Shown here piece after piece: positions 43,027-54,339 of a stretch of DNA of 64,000 bases (position 1 is its first letter; each line of letters starts with the position of its first letter). The translations under genes and the position numbers were made by a program. Origin of the DNA: Breviolum minutum Mf 1.05b.01 (lineage: Eukaryota; Sar; Dinophyceae; Suessiales; Symbiodiniaceae); contig DF239128.1 in assembly GCA_000507305.1 (NCBI GenBank), positions 188,838-252,837 on the forward strand, read 5' to 3'. Under the pieces are notes generated by a model. That model did no database searches and was not told the DNA's origin. It saw only the letters and a list, made by a program, of their open reading frames with translations.

Positions 43027-44058
43027 TTGCAGTTTCAACATGTCAGTCACGTACGCAGTAGACATTGATACGTCAATGCTGTTACCATTGTGTCTCAGTG
43101 TTCGACCTAGGAAGCTCACAGAAGCTTGAGGTTTCAGTTCACCTTCAACTTTTAGCAGTGCTTCTTGTGACAATTTGTCAGTGAACTCTTTTGTCCTTTC
43201 AGGAGTTCCACAAACCAGTAAGTCGTCTACGTAGCACAGTACGTAAAGTTCAGTTGATTTATGACAGTAGAGATTTGAGTCAGTTTTGCATCTGTGAAAA
43301 CCAAGTTCAGTCATCACCTTAGCAAAGTGAGTTTGCCAAAGTGCGGGCGCTTGTTTCAGTCCGTACATAGCTCGCTTCAGTAACCACAAGCAGTTTCCAG
43401 TTGGATAGTACTCACTTGGTGGTTTCATCAGTATGCGTTCAGTCATAGGTGCGTGAAGAAACGCAGTGCTGATATCACACGTGGTGGCAGTCCAACATCT
43501 TGAAAGAGTCATCAACAACAGTACTCTCAGTGTGACCGGTGTTGGGGTGCTAGCAACAACGTCATCCTGGTCCATAGTTTCTTGAAAGCAACCTCTAACA
43601 CACAGTCGACACCTTACTTTAGTTGCAGTCTTTCTTCGTTTGACCCAAGTACCGTCCAGTGCATTGTCGATGTCCTCTTGGGAACAGTGTTCAATTGGAA
43701 TCTCATCATAAACATCGAAACTTTTCATTGACTTCATTTCAGTTTGCATTCCGTCAATGACTTCTTGTTCAGTGTATTCATCTTCGATGTAATCCAATTG
43801 AGGTTCGACCAGTTTCAGTTCCTCAACGATTTCTTCAGTGTCTTCATTTCTAGATACAGGAACATCTCCATCGACAGTGGTAGTACAAATGACGCCAATC
43901 GTGAATCTAGGGATTTCCGAGATCAGTGCAACAGTTTGCCGTTTGTGTTCCCGAGTGTCTTCATCATCCAAATCGTCCTCAGTTGACCGTTTGGGTGATC
44001 TAACCCGTTCCATTTCAGGAAACCTAACATCAGTGTCTTGTCGTTCTAGTGACCTCAT
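43027..44058 (-). pseudogene. copia reverse transcriptase (RVT_2), truncated
   Basis: About 345 residues of RVT_2. Visible are the CDISTAFLHAPM motif with the first catalytic Asp (residue 195), LKRAMYGLKQAPALW and CYVDDLLVCG (YVDD, 276-279). The thumb and all of RNase H are absent because the frame passes into the GT-rich minisatellite. It would have copied element RNA into DNA inside virus-like particles. As it stands it is unlikely to be active. Confidence 0.88.
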
Positions 44059-44111
44059 GATTCCTTGTCGTCATCGTCGACCATCTTCTCCTCAGTTTTC
44101 ATTTCCTCAGT

Positions 44112-45209
44112 TTATTCCTCAGTGACCTCAGACTCAAGTCCAGGCGGTGGTCTAATACGACCAGAGGCAGGCATTGAAGGCGGAAGTACAAAACCAGTGT
44201 CTGTAGTGTCCTTACCTTTTGGGTCCCAAGGTGTACTATTCAGTGACTTATGCAATTCAGTGTTCCATTGCTTGGAGGGAATGACTCTCTTGACAGTACG
44301 AATCTTATAGACAGAACCTTCACAGTGCACAATTGATTCGTCAGCTTCAGTGTCTTTACCTAGCCATATCCCAGTATACCAAGCAGTGTCTGCTTTGTTC
44401 CTCAGTTTTCCAGGCATACGAAACAAAACAGTTTCTCCAAATTCACACAGTGATCCCTGATAGTCACGTTTCCATCTACGGAAGTAAGAAGTGTGACCGT
44501 CTTCATGAGTCAAGTAACGATTCAGTAAGAATTGGGAGTGTTTCACAAGCCATGGAAAGATACAGTGATTCGAATTGATGTCAGTACGAATCCGTTCTTG
44601 AAGTTGAAGTCTCAGTGTCCGAGATTGTCCGAACAGTGTTTGCTTCCAGTCCTTAGGAGTCGCTCTTTTGCTCATACCTCCTAGTTCCTTTGAGACGTCA
44701 GTGATCAGTGCTTTCAGCGCTGGCTCTTTGTCGTATTGCAGTATTCCATATGTTCGTCCAGTTTCGTAAATGAACTTCTTCAGTTCCGCAACACTGTATT
44801 GGTGTCTACCTTTGTTTGGAACAACAACAGCAGTAGCAAGTCCAGTTTGAACGTCCACAGCAGTGAGAACAGTCCGCTGTCCAACGTCAGGTCCAGTATT
44901 GACAAAACAGTAGTCAACTTGAATGACGGGCTGTCTGTCAGTTTGACGTTTCGAATGATTCTCACGACCCTTGGACTTCGCACAGTATTCACACCATGAC
45001 CTATATGGTAAGTGTGTGAGATTGTGCGTTGCTCGTTGTTGGTCAGTGGGTTCATTTGGCCTAGGCAGTGCCTTGGCATCTCTTGCTGCTTTGTCATGTG
45101 TCTCTTGTTCAACGATAGTGTCAGGAATACAGTCAGAAGTTTGAAACAAAGTCAGTCCATTCCAAACGAATCCGACATCCTTACTTTCGTCAGTTCTCCA
45201 TTGATCCAC
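44112..45209 (-). pseudogene. copia integrase, catalytic Glu region missing
   Basis: The HHCC zinc motif is present (H62, H66, C73, C76 in HNLTHLPYRSWCEYC). The core has D99 (VIQVDY) and D160 (LQYDKEPA). The third acidic residue of DD35E, expected about 35 residues on within a QSNGxxER motif, is not seen: the sequence goes from RATPKDWK directly to QTLFGQSRTLRLQL. The C-terminal chromatin-side region is kept. Likely inactive through a deletion of about ten codons. Confidence 0.8.
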
Positions 45210-45341
45210 AAATGACTTTTTGTCTTGGTCAGTACTAGTCTTGTAGAACAGTGTCAGTCGATACGATCCAAGTCGATCATGTGGGACTTCAGTTTCGTCT
45301 GGTACGTACAGTGTTCTTCTAGGTACATGATGGAATCGAAT

Positions 45342-46544
45342 CTAAGCAGCTGGAGTGTGAATCCAGCAGTCTGAAGTTCTCCATTCTCCAGTTTCCGTTT
45401 CAGGAGTATCGAACAGTTCCATCAAGACTTTATGGAATTCAGTGTCATCAAAATCACGAAAGGCCATCATCTTCTGATTCAGTGTTCTTCCACGATCAGT
45501 GTTGAGATCAGGTGACCCTTGCGAGTTCCGGACAGGGTTCCGTGCGGTAGATGATTGTGCCTCAGTAGGATTAGGTTCTTCCTTGCTTTCAGGTGGTGCC
45601 TTAGAGTGATACCTATGAGTGGGCACAGTCTTCAGTTGAAACACAGTCCTTCCTTTCCAGTATGAGTCCATCAACATGTTTGGTAATCCTGCAGTGATGA
45701 AGTTGTCCTGCATTTCTCGAACATTTCCTTCACCGTAGTCTAAGTAAGTAGTCCTTTGTCCATTCAGTCTTTCCATTGGAACAGGACAGTCACTACGTTC
45801 AGGGGTGAACAGTACTCTTGTCAGTGTGCAGTTTGCTTCATCCAATTGCCAAACATCAGTGTGATAGTACGTTGGCTTCAAGGCATTAATCAGTGCCTTC
45901 AATTGTTCCACAGCATCAACTCCAGTGGGGAGTTCTGGAACCTTAGACATGTCAATGTCCAGTGTGTTCATGTATTGATCCAGTTCTTGTTCAACTTCCT
46001 TCATATCAGTGTGATATGGTACGATTTCAGGAGTGAGATACAAAAGTGTGCCGTGTCTTGTGATGTCTACAGAGGCACGTTGCGGTGTCAGTAGCTTCAT
46101 AGAATCCTTGGAAAGTACAGTGCAGAAGTCCTGAAGTAACATCCGTGCTACTGATACAATACAGAAAGGAACATCACAAACATAGTAATTGGTGAACAGT
46201 GTCACACCTGCTGCATCATATCGGATCAATTTCCTTCCAGTGATATTCAGTGGCTTACCAGTAACACTTCTCAGTTTTGGTGGATTCTTTCCTACTGGTA
46301 GCAGTGGGTAATCTGGTGCATATTCCAGTGGGCAGCAATGTGCTGCAGCTCCTGAGTCAAACAGTATCCAGTGCTCCTTAGGTGACAGGGATGAGATGCA
46401 GTCCTCATGATGTCTACCTAGCACATCATCATACTCATCAGTGGCAGAGACTCCAGGAGATGAAACAGTTTCAGGAATCAGTGACCCTTGAGGTCTACCA
46501 AGTGAATTCATCACGGCAACGACAGAAAGAAACGCACTCAACAA
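45342..46544 (-). pseudogene. copia aspartic protease region
   Basis: The retropepsin motif LFDSGAAAHC is at residues 61-70, with a flap region following and FCIVSVARMLLQ further on. The protease would cleave the polyprotein. It overlaps the end of gag by about 50 bp in another frame. This could be a programmed frameshift or simple decay. A stop separates it from the integrase frame, which points to decay. Confidence 0.8.
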
Positions 46545-47925
46545 ACCAGTTCAACAAACCAGGTGAGTGAGTCAGTGTTTCTCCAGTCTCCAAGTCAGTC
46601 ACATTCACAGTTGAGCGAAGTGCTGACACGTTTGGCGGTGGTGCAGTCCCGGGTTGCGCACCAGTGAGACTAGTTGAGCTCGCGGCAGTGCTGCTGGATG
46701 CAGCTGGTTGCTGAGGTTGGGACAGCGCTGAAGGTCCAACAGAGTCACTTCCACTACTCCAGGTCCTGTTGTCATACCAACCATAGTCATACCAGTCAGA
46801 ATCATCATACCAGTCCGACTGTGTCCAGTCATGATCAAAAGTATAACTCCAGTCGTCAGTAAGTGCTCCAGTCCAATCCATCCAGTCTTCTACATAGTAA
46901 TCAGTGCCGTCATTAGTCCAGTCATTCTCGTCATAAAGCTCTTCACTTTCTTCAGTTACAGCTGCTACATTTTTACAGTCTTTCTCAAAGTGTCCGTGCT
47001 GTCCGCATTTCCAGCATCTTGCTCTGTCCTTTCCTTTACCAGTGTGGGTCTTGCCTCCACTTTTACCTTTGCCAGTGGGAAACCATTTCCCTTTTCCTTT
47101 ACTCTTACCTTTCAGTTGGCCAAAGGAGGGCAGTCTTCCTTTTCCTTTGCCTTTTCCTTTTCCTTTCAGTCCTTTTCCTAGGGGGGACCACTTTCCTCTT
47201 CCCTTTCCTTTTCTTTGCCACATTGCACCTACGTCCATTGGTGCTGGGCCAGTGTCACTTAAGCTTCTGAATCCAGTCACGTGTCTTGACTGATAGTATG
47301 CAGTAATCACATTCCTTACAGTCTCATACGTATCCAGTGATCTTACGTTCAACCTCAAGTGTTGCTTCAGTGCTCCTGTTGTCTTACTCAGCAGTGTTGC
47401 AACCAGTATGCTGTCAGGCAGTGCTGATCCTGATTGTCTTTCATACCTTGCTTTCAGTGTTTCCCATTCACTGTAGTCTTGTTCAAAGTGGTCGGGCCTA
47501 AACTTGAACTCCAGTACTCTAGTCAGTAAACTGATATCCAGTGCAGTTCCTGGTAGTGAAAATCTTCTAGCCAGTAAGCGCCATGATTCAAACCCATTCA
47601 GTTCAGTATTTCCTCGAACCACCAGTCGAGCGCTATCACTTGTGATCTGTGTCAGTAGGTAATGCAGTTGTCTGCTGAACTTCACTAACTCAGTGTCTAC
47701 TAGTTCAGTCGTGTCAGCTTCCAAACGTTCCAGTGCACTATCAGTGATTGGTGAGCTTGCTAGCTCAGCATCTTCTAACACTCTCAGTGCTTCTACTTTG
47801 AACAGTGAAACGTAAGCTTTCGCTTGCCAGCTCCAGTCTTCCCAGTTCTCCATCTTTCCATCGAACTTGTCAGGCAGTGGTAGTCTAGCAGATCCTCCAA
47901 TGCCAGTGTCTCCAAAGCTGGCCAT
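46495..47925 (-). CDS. copia gag with zinc knuckle and GK-rich segment
   Basis: 476 residues, starting MASFGDTGIGGS at 47925. The N-terminal two thirds is a retrotransposon gag fold (FDGKMENWEDWSWQAKAYVS type). Next is a strongly basic Gly/Lys-rich stretch (about 238-299), then one zinc knuckle CX2CX4HX4C (C304, C307, H312, C317). An acidic Asp/Trp/Tyr-rich tail follows. It packages element RNA. It is the best preserved part of the element. Confidence 0.85.
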   Translation of the reverse strand: MASFGDTGIGGSARLPLPDKFDGKMENWEDWSWQAKAYVSLFKVEALRVLEDAELASSPITDSALERLEADTTELVDTELVKFSRQLHYLLTQITSDSARLVVRGNTELNGFESWRLLARRFSLPGTALDISLLTRVLEFKFRPDHFEQDYSEWETLKARYERQSGSALPDSILVATLLSKTTGALKQHLRLNVRSLDTYETVRNVITAYYQSRHVTGFRSLSDTGPAPMDVGAMWQRKGKGRGKWSPLGKGLKGKGKGKGKGRLPSFGQLKGKSKGKGKWFPTGKGKSGGKTHTGKGKDRARCWKCGQHGHFEKDCKNVAAVTEESEELYDENDWTNDGTDYYVEDWMDWTGALTDDWSYTFDHDWTQSDWYDDSDWYDYGWYDNRTWSSGSDSVGPSALSQPQQPAASSSTAASSTSLTGAQPGTAPPPNVSALRSTVNVTDLETGETLTHSPGLLNWFVECVSFCRCRDEFTW

Positions 47926-47947
47926 TGCTCAGTTCAGTCGTAGCAGG

Positions 47948-48771
47948 NNNNNNNNNNNNNNNNNNNNNNNNNNNNNNNNNNNNNNNNNNNNNNNNNNNNN
48001 NNNNNNNNNNNNNNNNNNNNNNNNNNNNNNNNNNNNNNNNNNNNNNNNNNNNNNNNNNNNNNNNNNNNNNNNNNNNNNNNNNNNNNNNNNNNNNNNNNNN
48101 NNNNNNNNNNNNNNNNNNNNNNNNNNNNNNNNNNNNNNNNNNNNNNNNNNNNNNNNNNNNNNNNNNNNNNNNNNNNNNNNNNNNNNNNNNNNNNNNNNNN
48201 NNNNNNNNNNNNNNNNNNNNNNNNNNNNNNNNNNNNNNNNNNNNNNNNNNNNNNNNNNNNNNNNNNNNNNNNNNNNNNNNNNNNNNNNNNNNNNNNNNNN
48301 NNNNNNNNNNNNNNNNNNNNNNNNNNNNNNNNNNNNNNNNNNNNNNNNNNNNNNNNNNNNNNNNNNNNNNNNNNNNNNNNNNNNNNNNNNNNNNNNNNNN
48401 NNNNNNNNNNNNNNNNNNNNNNNNNNNNNNNNNNNNNNNNNNNNNNNNNNNNNNNNNNNNNNNNNNNNNNNNNNNNNNNNNNNNNNNNNNNNNNNNNNNN
48501 NNNNNNNNNNNNNNNNNNNNNNNNNNNNNNNNNNNNNNNNNNNNNNNNNNNNNNNNNNNNNNNNNNNNNNNNNNNNNNNNNNNNNNNNNNNNNNNNNNNN
48601 NNNNNNNNNNNNNNNNNNNNNNNNNNNNNNNNNNNNNNNNNNNNNNNNNNNNNNNNNNNNNNNNNNNNNNNNNNNNNNNNNNNNNNNNNNNNNNNNNNNN
48701 NNNNNNNNNNNNNNNNNNNNNNNNNNNNNNNNNNNNNNNNNNNNNNNNNNNNNNNNNNNNNNNNNNNNNNN
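47948..48771. other. assembly gap (N run)
   Basis: About 824 unresolved bases between the retrotransposon 5' end and the GAT repeat. A 5' LTR may be hidden here. Confidence 0.98.
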
Positions 48772-48804
<33 letters not shown>

Positions 48805-48970
48805 CGATGATTATGATGATGATAATGATGACGAGCAGGATAAAGAGCATGATGAGGATGATTATGACGATGATGATGATGATGATGCTGATTATTATGA
48901 TGATGATTATGATAATGACTATGGTGATGATGATGATGATGGTGATGATAATGATGATGATGATGGTGAA

Positions 48971-49018
<48 letters not shown>

Positions 49019-49026
49019 AAGGATGG

Positions 49027-49063
<37 letters not shown>

Positions 49064-49853
49064 AATCATCATTATGATAATGTCATTGGCGCTGACGAGG
49101 ATGATTATGAGGATGATCATCATCAGATGGTGATGGTGATGGTGATGATGGTAATGATTATGATCATCACCATGATCATAATCATGCGTACGATAATGTT
49201 GTTGGCGCTGATGAGGATGATTATGATGATGATGACAAAGAAAATGACTATGGTGATGCTAATGATAATGGCAATGATGACGATGGTGGTGATAATGATC
49301 ATCGTCATCATGATCATGATTGTGATAATGTTGTTGGGGCTGATGAGGATGATTATGAGGATGATTATGATGATGAGGATGATGATGATGATGGTGATGA
49401 TGATGATGATGATGATTATAGTGATGATGATTATGATAATGTTATTGGGGCTGAGGATGATTATGATGATGATGATGATGATGATGACAATGACTATGGT
49501 GATGATGATGGTGGTGATGATGGTGACAATATTCATCATGATCATGATTATGATGATGTTGTTGGCGCTGATGAGGATGGTTCTGATGATGATAATGATG
49601 ATGATGATGGTGATGATGATGGTGATGAAGGTAATGATGATGATCATCATCATGATCATAACCATGATTATGATAATGCCGTTGGTGCTGATGATGATGA
49701 TTATTATTATGATGATATTGGCGATCATGATGATGATGAAGAAGATGATGGTGGTGATGATGATCATCATCATGATCATGATTACGATAAAGTTTTGTGG
49801 GGCTGAAGAGGATGATTATGATGATGATAATAATGATAATGATGATAATTGTA

Positions 49854-49911
<58 letters not shown>

Positions 49912-49949
49912 GATCATCATCATCATGATTATGATACTGTTGTTGGGGC

Positions 49950-49991
<42 letters not shown>

Positions 49992-49992
49992 G
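48772..49992. repeat. GAT microsatellite with about 118-bp higher-order unit
   Basis: Mostly GAT triplets, but a phrase like GTTGTTGGCGCTGATGAGG recurs near 49085, 49198, 49330, 49441, 49558, 49680, 49792 and 49938, spaced 112-146 bp. A complex minisatellite unit has therefore been amplified around the triplet tract. All Asp/Ile/Met-rich ORFs here are artefacts. Confidence 0.93.
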
Positions 49993-50020
49993 TCGATGAG
50001 TCGATGAGTCGATGAGGGTC
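49993..50020. repeat. GAGTCGAT short tandem repeat
   Basis: Three to four 8-bp units at the right edge of the GAT repeat. Confidence 0.85.
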
Positions 50021-50029
50021 CTTCGCGGG

Positions 50030-50514
50030 GGAAGCAATTGGGGCTGCGCACCCCATTTTTTTTTACCTTGGCGGCTTGGCGTCTGGCCTTGAAGTCGGCC
50101 TTTTGAAGCCTCCTTCTAAAGTCATTAAAAGCAGGCCAAGGAATTCCGAAAGTTCACTTGGCAGCAGGTCTCTCTCGGACCTGAAAAAGTGGCCCAAATT
50201 TTTCAGCTTCGAGAAGCTTCTCCGTCATACCCGGATACCCTGCTTTTGCTGGGGACGGGCACAACACTAAACATTAAACACATAACACATATAATTCAAA
50301 CAGTGGACAGCAAGATCACTTGTTGCCTTGGTCTGGGAACTTAAAGGTTGCTTTCAGAACTACCACTGCGAGAAAGTCACATTTGGACTCTTCGTCTGTC
50401 ACTTCGGGTTGCCTCAGGTGACTAAGATTTAACCAGAAACAAATGTCAAACAATTTTGCATGAGCTTCGGTCAGTGGTACAGTGGTACCAGCATTACCTA
50501 TCCAACAGATCAGT
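50030..50514. other. no gene seen
   Basis: Unique sequence with short ORFs only. It would be the 3' flank of the gene whose stop codon is at 50515-50517. Confidence 0.5.
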
Positions 50515-50712
50515 TTAGTAAGTCACGCCACGTGATGTGCAGAGGAAGGCGACCAGCTCCTCTCTGATCTTGCGGGAGAACTGATGCGTGGGCTTCCAGG
50601 TTGCTTTCGCAAGAACGAGTTGGGCGAGATTGGCCGCGGATACTGCATCACTTTCCTTCCCTCGTGGGTATGGGGAGCAGCCAACGTACTTCCACTCTGC
50701 ACCTCGATTTCA
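50515..50712 (-). CDS. candidate terminal exon of helical-protein gene
   Basis: A frame ending in TAA at 50515-50517 reads EWKYVGCSPYPRGKESDAV, NLAQLVLAKATWKP and FSRKIREELVAFLCTSRG. It is compact and protein-like, with GTGCAG/GAG acceptor options at its 5' side. It follows in order from the exons at 51.0-51.3 and 51.56-51.98 kb. Family unknown. Confidence 0.45.
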
Positions 50713-50987
50713 TTGGTCAGTGTTCTCAATCCGCCCAAACATTATGGTGTAATTGACTAAAAGCTCTGCCATGGTTTGTGGTAGAGTAGGACAAAATGCA
50801 TATTTTGCAGTGTTCACCCGCCTGCGAGGAGACGTGGCGAGCCATACTTTGAGGCGGCTCGTTGCTGGAACTCGTAGTTTCTGGAGCTGCCGGCGATGTT
50901 CGCCGGGGACTCGGACATCTCTTCTGCATTTTGTTTTCTAGAAGCTTTGAGAAGAGGTCCTTGGCTCCATCGCGTGGTGCCCGGTTT

Positions 50988-51290
50988 TCAGTGGCCACTC
51001 CGGGAAAATCCAGCATTCTCGAGCCAAGGCACTGTAAGATCAACGGTCTCGCCTGAAGCTTTGGGCGCAACCACCTTGGTTTCCTTGGTTTCCTCTTCCT
51101 CCAGCACAGCAACCTGGCTGAATGGCAAATGACAGTTGATTCTCTCAGCAATGTGGGTGGATGGTCCGGTACACTCTAGACAAGTCAGTTTCATGGAATC
51201 GAAATTCGGTGCAAATTTCTCCATTACTTCACTTCTTTGCTTGCTGCCGCAGGCCTCTATCTCATCTGGAAGGCCTAGCCATGTCTGCAT
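50988..51290 (-). CDS. candidate exon of helical-protein gene
   Basis: The frame reads WLGLPDEIEACGSKQRSEVM, KFAPNFDSMKLTCLECTGP and an acidic VAVLEEEETKETK stretch after an ATGCAG acceptor. A second frame (50726-51151) overlaps, so boundaries are uncertain. No TM. Function unknown. Confidence 0.4.
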   Translation of the reverse strand: MQTWLGLPDEIEACGSKQRSEVMEKFAPNFDSMKLTCLECTGPSTHIAERINCHLPFSQVAVLEEEETKETKVVAPKASGETVDLTVPWLENAGFSRSGH

Positions 51291-51558
51291 GCTGGATTAC
51301 ATCGGAATAGTACATGAACTCACTATGAACTCATACGCCTCCATTTTCCTTAGGATCTTCAATCTTCAAATCTTCTTCCTGAAGCATCAAGGTCCGCATC
51401 AGATTCGGATGGGGCTGGATTGGTTGCTGATTTCAACATCCGGAAATCCGAATCGCCTCTGGAATCTCTCGAACGATGAATGATGACTCGTCACGATGCT
51501 TTTGCAAGGCTAAGTGTGTGCCTTGAACCTTGGGGGTGCAAAAGACTCGTAAGACTTG

Positions 51559-51984
51559 TTACAGAGATGGGAAAGGAAGAGGCAAGAAAGTGAGAGCATC
51601 AAGAGAAAAGACCAGATACTTGCAGTGAATCTTGGATTTGACATATGGATCAGATGCAAAATGGAATAAAACTTGATGCAAATGGGATCGCTGCCAAAGA
51701 GCAAGGACAACCGCATCCTTGGCCGCAAGTTTGCTCATGCGCTGGGTTGTGACCAGCATGTCATCTGGGGCAAAATGCCACGAGACTTCGCTCTGTGACA
51801 TCTTTTGGTGCAGCAGTAGCTCCTCAACCTTCTTCAACCATTTCTGCGCCAAAAGGCGCTGAGGCACCCGAGCTGATACTTGCTTTGAGGATGCGGTCAG
51901 TGCACACAGCACCTGAACTGTATCGGAAGGAAGCCTCTTCTGTTCGAACTGATCAAGCCAAAGTGTAGCGAACTCTTCAAAGGC
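51559..51984 (-). CDS. diverged third LWLD helical exon
   Basis: The acceptor CAG/GCC at 51985-51986 is the same as in the LWLD exons of copies A and B. The protein reads AFEEFATLWLDQFEQKRLP, SDTVQVLCALTASSKQV and later SKLAAKDAVVLALWQ. Against copy A, LWLD-x-F-x-Q-xx-LP-x-D-xxx-VLC-x-L is kept while most other residues differ. It may be a second repeat within the same solenoid protein of copy B, or a separate old paralogue. Confidence 0.55.
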   Translation of the reverse strand, partial: AFEEFATLWLDQFEQKRLPSDTVQVLCALTASSKQVSARVPQRLLAQKWLKKVEELLLHQKMSQSEVSWHFAPDDMLVTTQRMSKLAAKDAVVLALWQRSHLHQVLFHFASDPYVKSKIHCKYLVFSLDALTFLPLPFPSL

Positions 51985-53404
51985 CTGGAAGCGTCACCGA
52001 GTCGCTTCGCACGGTACGGTCGATAGGAATCACCATCACAGCATGAAATGCAGAGCGGAGTCCGTCACATGGAACACCCTGTAAACGCAGCTTGAGCAAA
52101 CTTTGGTCTCTGCTTCCTGCTTGGGGGAATGGTTGACTTCACAAGTATGTTGGGTTGTCCCCACCTCTTGACACATGAAGGTTTATAGGAATCCCCGGAT
52201 CCCCTACTGAAAACGTAAAAATCCCGGTGGATTTTCAAAGCACCTGGCCTTGGCTGCGGGAGGTGTAAGTATTGGAGCCTCCAACAGGGCAACGAAAGGA
52301 AGCACAAGTCACGAAAACCAACTGCGAGTCGCAAATTTTGGCCAAGTCGCTGGACTGTCCAATGCTGGCGGTTCTGCCTCCTTCAACTCTTCCACTGCCA
52401 TCTTTAAAACTTGAACTTGTATAAGTTGACTGTCAAGATCGTCTCCTGAAATCTGAGAACGACTGGAATGCAACTTGCAACTACTTTCCACACTTCACTC
52501 AAGTTTTTTGCAGCGATCCTTGACTCGGAAGGGGGAATTTATTCATGAAGGAGCTTTGGATGGTTTGCATGGCCTCAGCAATGGAGAAAGCTGAAAACTG
52601 TCACCAATTCAACTTTTGAATCATTGATTGACGATTGAAGCATAATGAAGCTCTCTCACTCTAGCACGATCACGTCATGCACCTGATGCACCTGTCAGTG
52701 GATCAGACCTGGCTGTTCCTTTGAAAATGTTGACGATTACAGCGGATATGGGGATGTAGGAGAAATCATGTGTGAACCTGTGTAGCCTTGCATCCCCTCA
52801 CCAAACAACAACCGAATGAAAACGAATCGGAATGCCCCCACATTTTGCACCATCGCATGTCTCCCATACAAAGTTCACTTTACAACTTTGGATTGCTCTG
52901 GAATTGCCTCAAAATGTCTAAGTCTACTGCTATCACATATGCCGAAGGAGCTTGGAAGGGCACAGGTTCCGGAAAGATCCATAAAGTCTATATGTAAGTT
53001 TACGAGGGTTCATGTACCGTATATAGCAATGCGAAAAGTGTTAAAAATTGAAACTGGGCCACAGTGCCTGATTTCCTGCTGATCCACTAAAAACTTGTTC
53101 TTCAACTGTGCCACTTTGGGATCAGTATTTGGGTTCATTTACTATATACTGTTGATGATTCAGAACTCCTGCACCATTTGGGATGTATAAAACCCTGTAA
53201 ATAATGGGATAAACTACCAACCTCAACTGGTGGATGCCGGATTTCTTCCATCAACAGTATTATAACACCAAGATGAAAAGAATAAAGACCTTCATCTCCC
53301 AGCCAACCGAGGTGCCATGTCCGCCATCATGGGTCTTGCCAGCGATTCCTCAGCACAAAAGGGGCGGAAACGCTACGACCATGCGTGCTGGCAGCCAGCG
53401 TAAG

Positions 53405-53500
53405 GAATAGACTAGATACATGATATGATAGATATACAATATAGATATGTTGGTATATTGATATACATATATCATATATATCGGAATATATCGGAGCTAC
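53405..53500. repeat. ATATA-rich tract
   Basis: Degenerate ATATGATAGATATACA-like sequence inside the duplicated block, absent from the matching point in copy A. Non-coding. Confidence 0.6.
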
Positions 53501-54339
53501 CCGGCACTTTGCTAGACACTGCAGCAGAAGCAATTCCCAAACCCGCCCTTTTTAGGCTATCGCTGCTTTTAATATCTACTTTAAAAAAAACATGGTCTGG
53601 CGTTCCGCATCTGAATGCTTTTTGACCCACATGATTGAGTACTGCCTTACATCTTGCAACACTAGCTGGTATCTTATAAGTGATAAGGCTGGAGAGCACA
53701 CCCCCTCTTGCAAGGAAACTCGCAAAGGACAAATGAAATGGTGTCGAGTGGCCTTGTTGCCATGAGATAGAGGCGATAGGTCCCATCCTCACGTTTTTGA
53801 ATGTGTTTTAAATCTTGGATCTTCAACCCCTCCACTGCATAGCGACCCAATTGGATCCCCATCCGAGTCCTGTTTCTTTCAGCTCGGGGTCCTGCAAACA
53901 GTGGGGTAAGCACCAGGTGGAGTTAAATTGGGTTTGCCTTCCGAAATCTGGCATCAGCATGGCATGCTACGGAAAAATAGTTAAGAGATGTTAAGAGCCT
54001 ATCCAGGACCCATCCATGCGCATCCCATGAAGTATAAACCTAAAAATCAAACGGCTGCAAGTATCTGTATCAGTGACCCTTTAGTATTGATCACGATTTC
54101 AGCTTTTGGGCGGGTTCAAATATTACTCCTGAGAGTGCCACCAAACACCTTCGGAAACGATAACACGGGTGTCGTCAGTCCTCGTTGTAAGTAAGTTTTT
54201 TTTCAAATGCTGCCGGCTCTGCCGACAGTTTCTTCTTGTGAGCATGCAGCTCCTGATGGACATCGTTCACCTCGCATCTTTGGAAAGTGCCACAGGTTCA
54301 AGCCCCAAATCGCAAAAAATACCCTGCGGAAATCTAGAA

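Larger units (their letters stand above)
43027..47948 (-). mobile_element. decayed Ty1/copia LTR retrotransposon
   Basis: Coding order on the minus strand is gag, protease, integrase, reverse transcriptase, the Pseudoviridae/copia order. The four parts lie in two frames (gag and RT in one, protease and integrase in the other) with stops between, so no single polyprotein is encoded. RNase H and the 3' LTR are missing: the RT ends at minisatellites at 43026. The 5' LTR, if present, is in the assembly gap beyond 47948. The element is densely sprinkled with CAGT. It separates the two copies of the duplication. Confidence 0.9.
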
